Below are positions 45,005 to 54,192 of a stretch of DNA of 64,000 nt, piece by piece. The notes under the pieces are model-generated. The model did not search any database and had not been told where the DNA came from. It saw only the letters and a program-made list of their open reading frames with translations. Source of the DNA: Caryophanon latum (GTDB lineage: Bacteria; Bacillota; Bacilli; Bacillales_A; Planococcaceae); assembly GCF_001700325.1 (NCBI RefSeq), contig NZ_MATO01000034.1, positions 124,001 to 188,000 on the forward strand, given 5' to 3'. Numbering within the stretch: the stretch's first letter is position 1; every line of letters starts with the position of its first letter. The translations under genes were made by a program, and so were the position numbers.

Positions 45005-45328
45005 ATGGCTTTTCCACAAGATGAAGATGGTTTAGTGTTACAAGAATTACAAGATGAAGGCATTGACTTTACGGTGCTGCACGATGTCGACTTTTTTGTC
45101 GGTGCGCCGTCTGAGCAAGCCGCTAACAGCATTAAAACGGCAATCGAGGAGGCAGACTTCTCAGCAGAGGTTGCGTTTGATGAAGAAGTCGATACGTGGA
45201 CAGTGTTCGTATACGTATCAACGTACTTAGATTACGACGTGTTAAAGGAAATTCAAGAAACGCTTGATGCGCTCGCAAAACCATTTGATGGCTTTTACGA
45301 CGGCTGGGCTGTTTTATTGCCTGAATAA
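45005..45328 (+). CDS. RraB-family protein (regulator of ribonuclease E-like)
   Basis: A 107-residue acidic protein: GLVLQELQDEGIDFTVLHDV, then alternating strands and helices ending FDGFYDGWAVLLPE, the RraB (PF06877) pattern including the final G-x-Y-D-G-W-x. In E. coli RraB inhibits RNase E; Bacillales lack classical RNase E, so the partner here is unknown. GGAGG at 9 bases and a SigA-like promoter support the start. Confidence 0.85.
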   Translation: MAFPQDEDGLVLQELQDEGIDFTVLHDVDFFVGAPSEQAANSIKTAIEEADFSAEVAFDEEVDTWTVFVYVSTYLDYDVLKEIQETLDALAKPFDGFYDGWAVLLPE

Positions 45329-45406
45329 TATTCTTGTTACATTTTTGATATTTACAGGTTTACAAGTTACAGTATTAGGAAATAGTATAGTACATTTCGT
45401 CATTGG

Positions 45407-45440
45407 GCGTCGTAGCAATTGCTGCGGCGTTCTTTTTTGT
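45407..45440 (+). terminator. Terminator of the RraB-like gene
   Basis: GCGTCGTAGCAA / TTGCTGCGGCG stem with G-T pairs, followed by TTCTTTTTT. Confidence 0.75.
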
Positions 45441-45444
45441 TGAC

Positions 45445-45535
45445 CAATCAGCAATACATGTTGATAGTCGCGCTATTGGCTCGCGTTCCTGGGCTCGGCA
45501 TGCGCATCCATCAGCCGCACCATTCTACAAATAAA
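45445..45535. repeat. Remnant of a type-A repeat core
   Basis: GGCTCGCGTTCCTGGGCTCGGC is the reverse complement (one base short) of the core end at 31403-31424; flanks TGTTGATAGTCGCGC and CAGCCGCACC are remnants of the outer parts. Confidence 0.65.
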
Positions 45536-45572
45536 AAAGGTTCCGTAGTATGCCTCTGTCGTTATGAGCAAC

Positions 45573-45613
45573 AAAAAAAGTCCACTCGACCGTAACATCG
45601 AATGGACTTTTCC
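45573..45613 (-). terminator. Terminator of the amino-acid ABC operon
   Basis: AAAAAAAGTCCACTCGA, loop, TCGAATGGACTTTTCC; just after the ATPase stop codon. Confidence 0.85.
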
Positions 45614-46360
45614 TTATTTTAAGTTTTTACGTAAAAAATCTTGCGTACGTCGGTGCTGTGGGTTTTCGAAAAATGACTGTGGCTCGCCGACTTCGACTAC
45701 TTCTCCGTCTGCCATAAACATCACTTTGTTCGCAACTTCCTTCGCAAAGCCCATTTCATGCGTTACGACGATCATCGTCATATGCTCTTCCGCTAAATCT
45801 TTCATAACGTTTAACACTTCGCCTGTTAGCTCTGGGTCGAGCGCTGACGTCGGCTCGTCAAACAGTAAAATTTGTGGGTTGAGCATTAAGGCACGTGCAA
45901 TCGCCACACGTTGCTTTTGCCCACCTGATAAATTTGCAGGGTAAACGTCCGCTTTATCCGCAAGCCCGACTTTTTGTAGCAGGTCGTTTGCACGGGCGCG
46001 AATTGCTTTTGCGTCCTCTTGCTTGAGCAATTTCGGCGCTACTTCTAAATTGTCGCGCACCGTTAAATGTGGGAATAAGTTAAAGTGCTGAAATACCATG
46101 CCCATTTTGCCGGTAATCGCTTTAATTTGTGCAGGCTTCGGGTACACGCCGTCACGAATGAGGTCTGCCCCGTCAATTTGCACTGTACCGCCGTCAATCG
46201 TTTCTAAATGTACAAGGCTACGAAGCATCGTACTTTTCCCTGAACCTGATGGACCGATCACTGCGATAACATCATTTTTTTCGACGGTGAATGAAATATT
46301 TTTTAACACTTCAAGCGCGCCGAATGATTTTTTTAAGTTTTGTACGTTGATTAATGACAT
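45614..46360 (-). CDS. glnQ: Polar amino-acid ABC transporter ATPase (GlnQ type)
   Basis: A 248-residue ATPase: Walker A GPSGSGKST, Q loop VFQHFNLFPHLTV, signature LSGGQKQRVAIARAL, Walker B ILLFDEPTSALDPE and switch His in VVTHEMGFA. The length and the H-F-N-L-F-P-H sequence are typical of the glutamine/histidine/cystine family (GlnQ, TcyC, ArtM). Start at 46360 (MSLINVQNL) after GAGGTG; the extension to 46378 is unsupported. Third gene of an SBP-permease-ATPase operon. The exact amino acid is not determinable, so the symbol is by family only. Confidence 0.9.
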   Translation of the reverse strand: MSLINVQNLKKSFGALEVLKNISFTVEKNDVIAVIGPSGSGKSTMLRSLVHLETIDGGTVQIDGADLIRDGVYPKPAQIKAITGKMGMVFQHFNLFPHLTVRDNLEVAPKLLKQEDAKAIRARANDLLQKVGLADKADVYPANLSGGQKQRVAIARALMLNPQILLFDEPTSALDPELTGEVLNVMKDLAEEHMTMIVVTHEMGFAKEVANKVMFMADGEVVEVGEPQSFFENPQHRRTQDFLRKNLK

Positions 46361-46370
46361 GTCGACACCT

Positions 46371-47024
46371 CTATTCAAACTTGAAGCGGCGTTCGAGCCA
46401 CTTGAAGAACATTGTTAATACGAGTGTAATAATTAAATACATAACCGCTGCAACGAGGAACGGCACGATTGTAAAGTCGCGGTTCACGACAGTTTGTGCA
46501 TAGTGCAGCAACTCTGGTACAGCAACCGCATATAGCAGCGCCGTATCTTTTACGAGCGTAATCGATTCGTTTGCGAGCGACGGCAGCGCAATGCGGAACA
46601 TTTGCGGTAAAATGATGCGCGTCGTCGTTTGGAACTTGTTTAAGCCGAGCACTTGTGCCGCTTCGTATTGCCCTTTATCAATCGCCAGTAAACCGCCGCG
46701 GAAAATTTCTGCAAAGTACGCCGCGTAGTTTAACGTGAAGCCTAAGCAAGCTGCTACGAAACGATCGAGCACTAAATATTCCCCTACGACTGGTAACATC
46801 GGTAAACCGAAGCAAATAATTAATAATTGTAATAAGAGCGGTGTGCCACGCATAACGTAAATGTACGTGTGCGCAAACCAGCTAAGCGGCTTAAACGTGC
46901 TTTGTACAGCGAGCGTTAATAAAAAGCCGAGTGGAATCGATAGTGCAATCGCGATTAAAAATAATAGAATGGTCGTTTGTGCCCCTTCAAGCATCGGCAT
47001 GACCATCGATAAAAAGTCTTCCAT
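46371..47024 (-). CDS. Polar amino-acid ABC transporter permease
   Basis: A 217-residue HisM/GlnP-type permease with about five membrane helices and the cytoplasmic EAA loop AAQVLGLNKFQTTTRIILPQ. Seen also: VMRGTPLLLQLLIICFGLP and NYAAYFAEIFRGGLLAIDKG, typical of the family. ATG at 47024 (MEDFLSMVM) follows GAAAGGAGC. A homodimer would form the channel because only one permease gene is present. Confidence 0.92.
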   Translation of the reverse strand: MEDFLSMVMPMLEGAQTTILLFLIAIALSIPLGFLLTLAVQSTFKPLSWFAHTYIYVMRGTPLLLQLLIICFGLPMLPVVGEYLVLDRFVAACLGFTLNYAAYFAEIFRGGLLAIDKGQYEAAQVLGLNKFQTTTRIILPQMFRIALPSLANESITLVKDTALLYAVAVPELLHYAQTVVNRDFTIVPFLVAAVMYLIITLVLTMFFKWLERRFKFE

Positions 47025-47094
47025 AATGTTGCTCCTTTCAATAGTACGTTGATTAGCGAAAGCGACGCCGCAAATCAACCGTAACGCTTCACAT

Positions 47095-47136
47095 GAAAAA
47101 GAGCTGTCCGTGTTTGCTGGACAACTCCTTCACATA
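47095..47136 (-). terminator. Internal hairpin between SBP and permease genes
   Basis: AAAGAGCTGTCCGTGTTTGC with TGGACAACTCCTT: on the minus strand a stem followed by a short T-run, in the SBP-permease gap. Such partial terminators raise binding-protein output over the membrane subunits. Confidence 0.65.
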
Positions 47137-47152
47137 ACGCATGTTCTTTATA

Positions 47153-47953
47153 TTAATCTAATACTTTGTTTTCGCCAAACCATTTAACCGAAATTTCTTC
47201 CGCTTTACCGTTTGCGTTTAACTCGTCAAGTGCTGCTTGTAAATCGGCAAGTAGCTTCTCGTCTTCTTTACGCACACCAACACCGTATAATTCTGGTGCT
47301 AACGCTTCGTCTAAAATTTTGAACGTGCCATTTTCTTGCGTGTTGTAGTAGTTCGCTACAACGTCATCGATGACAACCGCGTCAATGCGCTTCGTTTTTA
47401 AGTCTGTTAACGCCATGACATTATCGCCAAACTCCGCTACGCTTTTCACTTGTTTTGAAATATCGTTTGCGTTGAACGCATCAAGTGCTGAAGATAACGC
47501 TTGAATGCCGATATTTTTGTCCGTTAAGTCAACAATTGAACTAATTTCTGAATCCGCAAGCGTCATAACTACTTGTGCGTTTTCTAAATACGGCTCTGTG
47601 AACGCTACTTTTTCTTTACGCTCGTCTGTAATTGTGTAACCGTTCCAAATTAAATCGATGCGACCTGACATTAATTCAGATTCCTTCGTTTTCCAATCGA
47701 TCGGCTGGAATGTGATTTCAACGCCCATTTGCTCTGCTGCTGCGCGCGCATAATCAATGTCGAAGCCTACGATTTCATTGTTTTCATCGCGGAAGCCCAT
47801 TGGCGCAAATTTATCATCAATCCCGATTACTAATGATTCTTTTTCCTCTGTTGCTCCGTTGTCGTTCGTTGTGCTTTCTTCTTCACCACAAGCGGCTAAA
47901 ACAGCTGTTAACGCTAACGGTAACGCTAGCATTGATAATTTTCGTTTTGACAT
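47153..47953 (-). CDS. Polar amino-acid ABC transporter substrate-binding lipoprotein
   Basis: A 266-residue SBP_bac_3 protein: signal peptide ending in VLAAC (Cys near 22), acidic linker (GEEESTTNDNGATEEKES), then the two-lobed domain with VIGIDDKFAPMGFRDENNEI, VGFDIDYARAAAEQMG and LIWNGYTITDERKEKVAFTE. Start at 47953 (MSKRKLSML) after GTGAGGG. First gene of the importer operon; the ligand is probably a polar amino acid or cystine. Confidence 0.93.
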   Translation of the reverse strand: MSKRKLSMLALPLALTAVLAACGEEESTTNDNGATEEKESLVIGIDDKFAPMGFRDENNEIVGFDIDYARAAAEQMGVEITFQPIDWKTKESELMSGRIDLIWNGYTITDERKEKVAFTEPYLENAQVVMTLADSEISSIVDLTDKNIGIQALSSALDAFNANDISKQVKSVAEFGDNVMALTDLKTKRIDAVVIDDVVANYYNTQENGTFKILDEALAPELYGVGVRKEDEKLLADLQAALDELNANGKAEEISVKWFGENKVLD

Positions 47954-48232
47954 AATTAGTTCCCTCACATTCACTTTCATATGCTAAATCATTGATGTGC
48001 TACTAGACTATCACGCATTGCATTTTACCGTCAAGCAATTGTCAGAAATTTTCTTTCCATCTTATTCATATGCTCGTTTTAACGGTCAAAACATATCCGT
48101 TTGCACGGGCAAAAAGTGGCGAGCAGACGGGCTGAATATCTTTAATTCAAAATTCATGATAACAATTGTATGCAAACAAGGTATAATAATAAACGTATAT
48201 ATTTTTTTCAGTAAAAAAGGGAGGCAATTTTT

Positions 48233-50203
48233 ATGAAGAAAAAATGGCTATTGCCCACGATTATACTGTTTATAATTGTTGGTAGTTTTTTCGGATATCG
48301 TACATATAGTGAAAATGTGAAACAGCAAGCTTATGACGATTTACGTAAAGATTGGGTTGAGGCGCTGACAAAGGCACAGTTCGATCAATTACCTACGCTC
48401 GTTTCAGAGGATTCACTAAAAGAAGCAAAGTATACAGAGGAAGATTTAATCGCAAAATATACAAATATTTTCGAAGGAATTGAGCTAACGAATTTACAAA
48501 TTGATTTAAAAGAAACAGAAGAAGCCGTTTTACACTATACCGCTTCATTTGATACAGCAGTTGGCAAAATTGAAAACCTTTCCTATGAAGCACCAATCGT
48601 TGAAGAAGGCGATGCGTACAAAATTGATTGGAACGCAACGCTCATTTTCCCAAACATGCACGCATCGGATAAAATTCGCTACACCGTTGCACGACCAGCG
48701 CGTGGCGAAATTATTGACCGTAACGGTGTCGCACTTGCGGAAAATGGCACGCGCCCACAAGCAGGTGTCATTCCGAACACGTTAGGTACTGGCGCTTTAC
48801 GCACGACGAAAATCGCATTAATCGCAAACGCGCTTGGCATTACAAAAAGTTTCGTTGAGTCACAGCTCGCACAAAGCTGGGTAACAGATGAAAGCTTCGT
48901 CCCATTAAAAACGATGCCTACACTCGACAAGCCTGTCATTGACGGTGTCGTATACCAAGACGTGGCAAGCCGCGTTTATCCGTACGCAGACATTGCAGCA
49001 CATTTAATCGGCTACGTCGGGAAAGTAACAGCTGAAGACATCGAGAAAAACAGCGCCCTTTCATCAAACGACATTATCGGTCGCACAGGGCTTGAACGTA
49101 CATTTGATGACCGATTACGCGGCAAAAAAGGCGGCGAAATTTACATCGAAACAGCAAAAGGCAAAAAGCGTGAAACGATCGCGACAGTCGAAGCAGTTGA
49201 CGGTGAAACGATTCAATTAACAATCGATACATTTTTACAGCGCAGTGCGTATGAATCACTTGGCACAGGCGTTGGTTCGACTGTCGTAACAGAGCCGACA
49301 ACTGGCGATATTTTGGCAGCTGTAAGCAAACCATCATTCAATCCGAACTTATTCGTAACCGGCATTTCTCAATCACAATATGCGATTTATAACGACGATG
49401 TGCGTAAGCCGTTCATTTCTCGCTTCACCGCTCGCTACGCACCTGGTTCAACATTTAAGCCAATTACTGCAGCGATTGCGATTGAAGCAGGTACGTTAAA
49501 TCCAACCGAGGCGTTATCGATTCCAGCAATGCGCTGGCAGCCAGATACGTCATGGGGTAGCTACTTCATTTCGCGCTTAAACTTCGCAGCGTCTGTTGAT
49601 TTAACGACGTCTCTTGTGAAGTCAGATAATATTTACTATGCGATTCAAGCGTTACGTCTTGGCGAGGAGAAATTCCGCGAAGGCTTAAACAAACTCATTT
49701 TCGGTGAAGAATTAGATTTACCGGTTGCGATGACACCGGCGCAAATTTCAAATGACGATAAATTTGCAACATCGGCCCTACTAGCTGATACATCTTACGG
49801 GCAAGGGCAAATGCTGTTGTCTCCGCTTCAAATGGCGGCAACGTATAGCGTATTACCGAATGACGGTACAGTTGTGTATCCGAAGCTATTAAAAGCGACA
49901 GAGCAAAAAACGAAGCCAGCATTCCAGCCAGCAACGATCGCGACAATTGAAAGCGCCTTAACGAAAGTTGTAACATCAGCAGACGGCACAGGACACGTAT
50001 TAAACGCTGTACCGAACGTTGCAGCGAAAACAGGTACAGCTGAGCTAAAAGCAACGCAGCAAGGTCGCGGTGTGGAAAACAGCTTAATCGTTGCGTACGA
50101 CACGTCTGCTTCACGCTACTTAGTCGTATCGATCGTTGAAAACTACACAGGCACACCGAGCGCCGCAGAACGCATCGTGCCTTTATTAAAAAGTATGCAA
50201 TAA
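48233..50203 (+). CDS. pbpC: Class B penicillin-binding protein of the PBP3/MecA (PbpC) group
   Basis: A 656-residue transpeptidase. N-terminal membrane anchor (about 5-24), a MecA_N/NTF2-like domain (about 28-145), a dimerisation domain (about 150-310, with RGEIIDRNGVALAENG), and the transpeptidase domain with the three active-site motifs: STFK (in APGSTFKPI), SDN (SLVKSDNIYY) and KTGT (AAKTGTAEL). The MecA_N domain places it with B. subtilis PbpC and staphylococcal PBP2a, which are low-affinity cross-linking enzymes. GGGAGGC precedes the ATG, and TATAAT at 48182 is a likely -10. Whether it gives beta-lactam tolerance cannot be read from sequence. Confidence 0.93.
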   Translation: MKKKWLLPTIILFIIVGSFFGYRTYSENVKQQAYDDLRKDWVEALTKAQFDQLPTLVSEDSLKEAKYTEEDLIAKYTNIFEGIELTNLQIDLKETEEAVLHYTASFDTAVGKIENLSYEAPIVEEGDAYKIDWNATLIFPNMHASDKIRYTVARPARGEIIDRNGVALAENGTRPQAGVIPNTLGTGALRTTKIALIANALGITKSFVESQLAQSWVTDESFVPLKTMPTLDKPVIDGVVYQDVASRVYPYADIAAHLIGYVGKVTAEDIEKNSALSSNDIIGRTGLERTFDDRLRGKKGGEIYIETAKGKKRETIATVEAVDGETIQLTIDTFLQRSAYESLGTGVGSTVVTEPTTGDILAAVSKPSFNPNLFVTGISQSQYAIYNDDVRKPFISRFTARYAPGSTFKPITAAIAIEAGTLNPTEALSIPAMRWQPDTSWGSYFISRLNFAASVDLTTSLVKSDNIYYAIQALRLGEEKFREGLNKLIFGEELDLPVAMTPAQISNDDKFATSALLADTSYGQGQMLLSPLQMAATYSVLPNDGTVVYPKLLKATEQKTKPAFQPATIATIESALTKVVTSADGTGHVLNAVPNVAAKTGTAELKATQQGRGVENSLIVAYDTSASRYLVVSIVENYTGTPSAAERIVPLLKSMQ

Positions 50204-50214
50204 AAAATCTCCTT

Positions 50215-50420
50215 GTTGAAATAAGCACTTGTATGTAAATGTATGTTCTGAAATGCAGGCGGCGACGAGTAATCGCAGGAGCAAAATCTTTTCTGCCTCG
50301 AGCACCCGAGCCGACAATCGAAGGAACAAAGGCGTTGTCGCATGGATGCGACAACGCCTTTGCAATCATCATGTTGACTACGGTGGAAAGCAACCCGATA
50401 TGATGACAAAGAACGCTATT
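50215..50420. repeat. Type-C intergenic repeat, reverse orientation, with perfect palindrome
   Basis: Contains AAAGGCGTTGTCGCA, loop, TGCGACAACGCCTTT (50333-50366), a perfect 15-bp stem, and the C-type arms CAGGCGGCGACGAGTAATCG and CATCATGTTGACTACGGTGG seen at 14868 in the other orientation. It follows pbpC and may also end its transcript. Confidence 0.82.
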
Positions 50421-50484
50421 TCGTTCCTCGCTATTATGTATACGGAATTCTAAAGTTTTCAGACACGTCCTAGTCAAAAAAGAG

Positions 50485-50532
50485 AAAAAAGCATTCGCCC
50501 CTCCACGATAGTAGTGAGGTCGAATGCTTTTT
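50485..50532 (-). terminator. Terminator of scoC
   Basis: AAAAAAGCATTCG, long loop, CGAATGCTTTTTATT. Confidence 0.8.
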
Positions 50533-50534
50533 AT

Positions 50535-51101
50535 TTATGCTTCCTTCATCAATTCGCTATGCTTCACATCATCAATCGTATCTAACGTATGCGATAAATT
50601 TTGGAACGATTGCTCTAACATTTCGATAAACTCATTACCGTAAATGTTGCGTACAATTGCCGTCACCTCTAAAAACTCTGGGAAACGACCGTACAGCTCC
50701 TTAATTTTTAGCGAGCCTTCTAAAATTGCGTGCGGTGTATCAAAATAATGACGATTCGCCTCATCAATTAGCGCCTTCCCAGCTGGCGTAATTTCGATGT
50801 ACGTGTTGCGCTTATCATCATCACGCTTAGAAAATGTTAAGTACCCGCGTTCCTCTAACTTCTTTGAAAAGTTAAATGCCGTCGAAACATGCATCGATCC
50901 ATATTTGGCAACATCTGAGACAGAAGCGCCTTTCATATAATATGTAATCGTTAAAATGTGATGCTCATTAATGTTAAGATCATACGGCTTAATCCAACAT
51001 TGCCAATCCTTTTCAATTACACGCCACAATGCCTTCGATAACTGGGCAACTCGTTGACTATACAGCAATTCCTCTTTATTACGATAAACGAATTCTGACA
51101 C
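50535..51101 (-). CDS. scoC: ScoC/Hpr transition-state regulator, MarR family
   Basis: A 188-residue MarR-family repressor. It closely follows Bacillus Sco[36 protein letters not shown], then [20 protein letters not shown], the recognition helix, and the wing [12 protein letters not shown]. ScoC represses extracellular protease, oligopeptide-uptake and sporulation genes in Bacillus. GTG at 51101 follows AAGGGTGG; a second GTG at 51131 has no ribosome binding site. Targets in this organism are unknown, although the adjacent MFS pump is one candidate by position only. Confidence 0.92.
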   Translation of the reverse strand: MSEFVYRNKEELLYSQRVAQLSKALWRVIEKDWQCWIKPYDLNINEHHILTITYYMKGASVSDVAKYGSMHVSTAFNFSKKLEERGYLTFSKRDDDKRNTYIEITPAGKALIDEANRHYFDTPHAILEGSLKIKELYGRFPEFLEVTAIVRNIYGNEFIEMLEQSFQNLSHTLDTIDDVKHSELMKEA

Positions 51102-51379
51102 ACAACCACCCTTTTCTATTTTAGTTTTCACTCGCTTCGCTATTAACTTGATATGCGAGCATTGTACTTTTAAATATTATATCAGAAAAATCCGATTTCG
51201 TAATCATTACAATGAAATATTTTTCCATATTTTTTTAAAAAGAAAATTTACGGTTAAAAAAGAGAATCCATCTTTTTTATTGGCACATGACAAAGCATAT
51301 CGTAAGGAAACGGTTTCAGCAACATCACTATACTTATAGCAATATAACGAATCCTCGCTCGTATCGTATCGATTTCTTC

Positions 51380-51578
51380 GTGTACATGCATTTTCGTATT
51401 TTGTTAGTCGGCTCGTCACATCGGGGGAAACTTATTGACGGGCGCATGGAAGATGATCGCTCATGTCGCAGCGTTTACTACCTTCCTTACGATTCACGCG
51501 GATATCGATTACTCGTCGCAAAGTTTTTCCTGCTGCACACCTTTCGTTTCGAGCGTAGTTATCAATTTCAATCTATAT
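51380..51578. repeat. Decayed type-B repeat, tandem with the next copy
   Basis: Carries TTTTGTTAGTCGGCTCGTCA and TTTCGTTTCGAGCGTAG at the places expected for type-B arms; the middle is degenerate. It joins head-to-tail with the copy at 51570. Confidence 0.65.
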
Positions 51579-51760
51579 AGACGGTGAATGTATTTTAGCA
51601 TTTTGTTCGTCGGCTCTCCACACCGAGGCAGGCTTTCCGCGGGCGTGGCTCGAGCCTTTAGTCTCTCGCTCACGCTTTTCCCGCAGGAGTCCGCCTCTTG
51701 TTTCGAGCCTCGTTCACATTCTAAATTTCAATCACCTTGTATATATAGAGAGCGATTGAA
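51570..51760. repeat. Type-B intergenic repeat, well preserved
   Basis: Inverted ends CTATATAGACGGTGAATG and TCAATCACCTTGTATATA; arms GAGGCAGGCTTTCCGCGGGC and CTTTTCCCGCAGGAGTCCGC, with TCGAGCC closing both sides of the hairpin. Best reference copy of the family in this window, with that at 57584. Confidence 0.88.
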
Positions 51761-51817
51761 CTTTTTGTATGTAACATGAGGAAAGCATCGTTCTGACGTT
51801 CCATTTCTATACACAAA

Positions 51818-51866
51818 AAAAGCTGCGCTAAAAGTCGACATCGACCGTTAGCACAGCTTCTTTTAT
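51818..51866 (-). terminator. Terminator of the MFS gene
   Basis: AAAAAGCTGCGCTAA, loop, TTAGCACAGCTTCTTTT. Confidence 0.85.
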
Positions 51867-53353
51867 TTACCTTCTGCTTCAATGCGTGCAACATCTTCTG
51901 GAGAGACGTTGACGCGCTTTAAAAATAGCGATAACACAAGTGCAACGAGCGTTACGACAAGCGCTACGACAAATGATACTTGAATACCGTGCAGTAAGCT
52001 TTGTTGCTGCAACAAGCTTTGTGCCGCTGGATCTGCAAGCTGCGCTGGGTCCATACCCGCTACAAGCTTGGCCCCCTCTTTAGTCGCTTCGCTGTTCATA
52101 ATTGTTACAAACAGTGCTGTACCAATTGCGCCTACAACTTGCTGAGCTGTATTGTTTACCGCTGTACCGTGCGGGTTTAATCGCGTCGGTAACTGGTTTA
52201 AACCGTTCGTCATAATCGGCATCATCACCATTGACATCCCGAACATACGAAGCGTATAAATGACAATAATGTACATATACGTTGATTGTAAATCTAAATT
52301 TGATAATAAATACGTTGAATACGCTGTAATTGCTAAGCCGGTAAACGCAAGCACGCGCGGACCGAACTTATCAAATAACTTCCCGGTAATTGGTGACATT
52401 AAGCCCATAACAATCGCCCCTGGAAGCATCATTAAGCCTGAATCAAGCGGCGAAATATGACGCACTGATTGCACGTACGCTGGTGTTAAAATCATGCCTG
52501 AGAACATCGCAGCGGCATTCACCATTGAAATGATTGAGCCGAGCGCGAACATCGGATATTTGTATACACGTAAATCAAGTAGCGGCTCCTCTAAACGGAA
52601 CTGGCGCACGATGAACCATACTAAGCCGATTGCACCGACAATAATTGGTGCGAGCACATGTGCTACATCGTCCCAACCTTCTGAGCTTGCCATTGAAAAA
52701 CCGTACAGTAAGCCACCAAAACCTGCAATCGATAAAATAACCGATAATACGTCAAGTGATGGATTGCGCGTTTCCATAAGGTTTTCTAATTTAAATACCG
52801 CAAGCACGACCGATGCGATCGCAAACGGTAAAATCATTTCAAACAATACGCGCCAATCCCAATATTCGACGATGTAGCCTGAAAGCGTTGGACCAATCGC
52901 TGGCGCTGTAATCATTACAAGTCCGAAAATCCCCATCGCCGCCCCGCGTTTTTCACGTGGGAAGCTTACTAACATGACGTTCATTAACAGCGGACCCATT
53001 ACTGCTGATCCGGCCGCTTGAATCATGCGTCCGATTAATAAAAATGTAAAGCTCGGTGCGAACGCGGCAAGCGCTGTACCAAGTGTAAAGATGACCATAC
53101 TCGCAATAAATAACGTACGGTTTTTAAATTTTGTAATTAAAAAAGCGGATACAGGAATTAATACACCACTTACAAGCATATACCCTGTAGCCAGCCATTG
53201 CACCGCTGAATATTCGATATCGAAATCAATCATGATGGTCGGTAACGCAACGTTTAATAATGAGTTATTTAAAAACGATACGAACGCACCAAAAAATAAA
53301 ATCGCAATGACTAAATATGGCGGTTTCTTTAATGTTTCTGTTTGCATTTGCAT
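51863..53353 (-). CDS. MFS drug efflux transporter, DHA2 family (EmrB/LmrB type)
   Basis: A 496-residue protein with about 14 membrane helices, the DHA2 number. Seen: NSLLNVALPTIMIDFDIEYS (helix 1 signature), WLATGYMLVSGVLIPVSAFL, KFKNRTLFIASM (motif A-like loop) and GLVMITAPAIGPTLSGYIVE (motif C, G-x-x-x-G-P-x-x-G). It should export drugs or lipophilic compounds by proton antiport; the substrate is not known. AAGGAGC precedes the ATG. It is divergent from the gene pair starting at 53563 and shares a 209-bp control region with it. Confidence 0.92.
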   Translation of the reverse strand: MQMQTETLKKPPYLVIAILFFGAFVSFLNNSLLNVALPTIMIDFDIEYSAVQWLATGYMLVSGVLIPVSAFLITKFKNRTLFIASMVIFTLGTALAAFAPSFTFLLIGRMIQAAGSAVMGPLLMNVMLVSFPREKRGAAMGIFGLVMITAPAIGPTLSGYIVEYWDWRVLFEMILPFAIASVVLAVFKLENLMETRNPSLDVLSVILSIAGFGGLLYGFSMASSEGWDDVAHVLAPIIVGAIGLVWFIVRQFRLEEPLLDLRVYKYPMFALGSIISMVNAAAMFSGMILTPAYVQSVRHISPLDSGLMMLPGAIVMGLMSPITGKLFDKFGPRVLAFTGLAITAYSTYLLSNLDLQSTYMYIIVIYTLRMFGMSMVMMPIMTNGLNQLPTRLNPHGTAVNNTAQQVVGAIGTALFVTIMNSEATKEGAKLVAGMDPAQLADPAAQSLLQQQSLLHGIQVSFVVALVVTLVALVLSLFLKRVNVSPEDVARIEAEGK

Positions 53354-53562
53354 TTTTGCTCCTTGCTGCTAAACTATTTTCATCACTCAAGCATTTTATA
53401 CTACTAGTACAAAATTGTCTATTAAAAAGGACTGCTAGTTCAAATTTATTTCGGAAACTAAAAAATTATGTTACCTAACTTTTAAATAGCTCTTTCACTC
53501 TTTTAACATCTCCTAAAATATACTATAGTAAATAAACAGATTGTTTACAGAGGAGGATTTTC

Positions 53563-54177
53563 ATGCCAGTTGTCAAAAGTATTTTTTCATTAAACGAAGA
53601 GCAGCTATCCGTTGTTGAGCGCGCCCTTTCTTTAAAAAATATAACGGCGATGATGCGTCCTAGCTTTGCACATGTGCCGCAATATATCGGTGGCTTACAA
53701 GATTTTTTCATTTATTTTTATTACGAGGAGCCACCTCTCTTTAATTCAGAAATGACGTTAATTTATATGACGCGCTATGAAATTATTCAAGCGTTTATCA
53801 AATCTCCTACTGTGAAGTCGATGAAAACGTTGACGGCGACACATTTGGAGCGCTCATTGCTCGCCGCCTTGTTATGCACAAACATTTACACGGACATTTT
53901 CCAAAACGTGACGCGACCGCAGCTAAGCAAGGAGCATCTTTCCTTCCACGAAACGTTCGCACTTGCCGATTCGCAGCACTTTTTTAATAAGCAATTTCAA
54001 ACAATCGAGAGCTATCCATCACTGTTCGTTAACGTCCAAAGTAACATCATTAAATGTTTTTGGGCATACATTCGCAACGAGCCGCAACTATTCGAGCGTG
54101 ATTTAGTAAAAGCGAAGCAATTTTTACAGTCGTTTACGCTAACAGAAATGCGCGTATTTACGTCTACTTCACACTAG
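53563..54177 (+). CDS. Uncharacterised protein, 204 aa, paired with the TPR protein
   Basis: ATG at 53563 follows GAGGAGGATTTTC. Soluble, helical, no named motif; starts MPVVKSIFSLNEEQLSVVER. It is followed after 15 bases by the TPR gene, whose ribosome binding site overlaps its end, so both form one operon. Not recognised. Confidence 0.65.
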   Translation: MPVVKSIFSLNEEQLSVVERALSLKNITAMMRPSFAHVPQYIGGLQDFFIYFYYEEPPLFNSEMTLIYMTRYEIIQAFIKSPTVKSMKTLTATHLERSLLAALLCTNIYTDIFQNVTRPQLSKEHLSFHETFALADSQHFFNKQFQTIESYPSLFVNVQSNIIKCFWAYIRNEPQLFERDLVKAKQFLQSFTLTEMRVFTSTSH

Positions 54178-54192
54178 GGGAGTGTATTCATC

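Noticed and set aside
47954-48232. Riboswitch or T-box before the amino-acid importer
   Set aside because: I searched the leader for a T-box or S-box core and for an associated terminator and found none.
49695-50477. Long minus-strand frame (260 codons) opposite pbpC
   Set aside because: Antisense to the transpeptidase domain and running into a type-C repeat; composition is that of a shadow frame.
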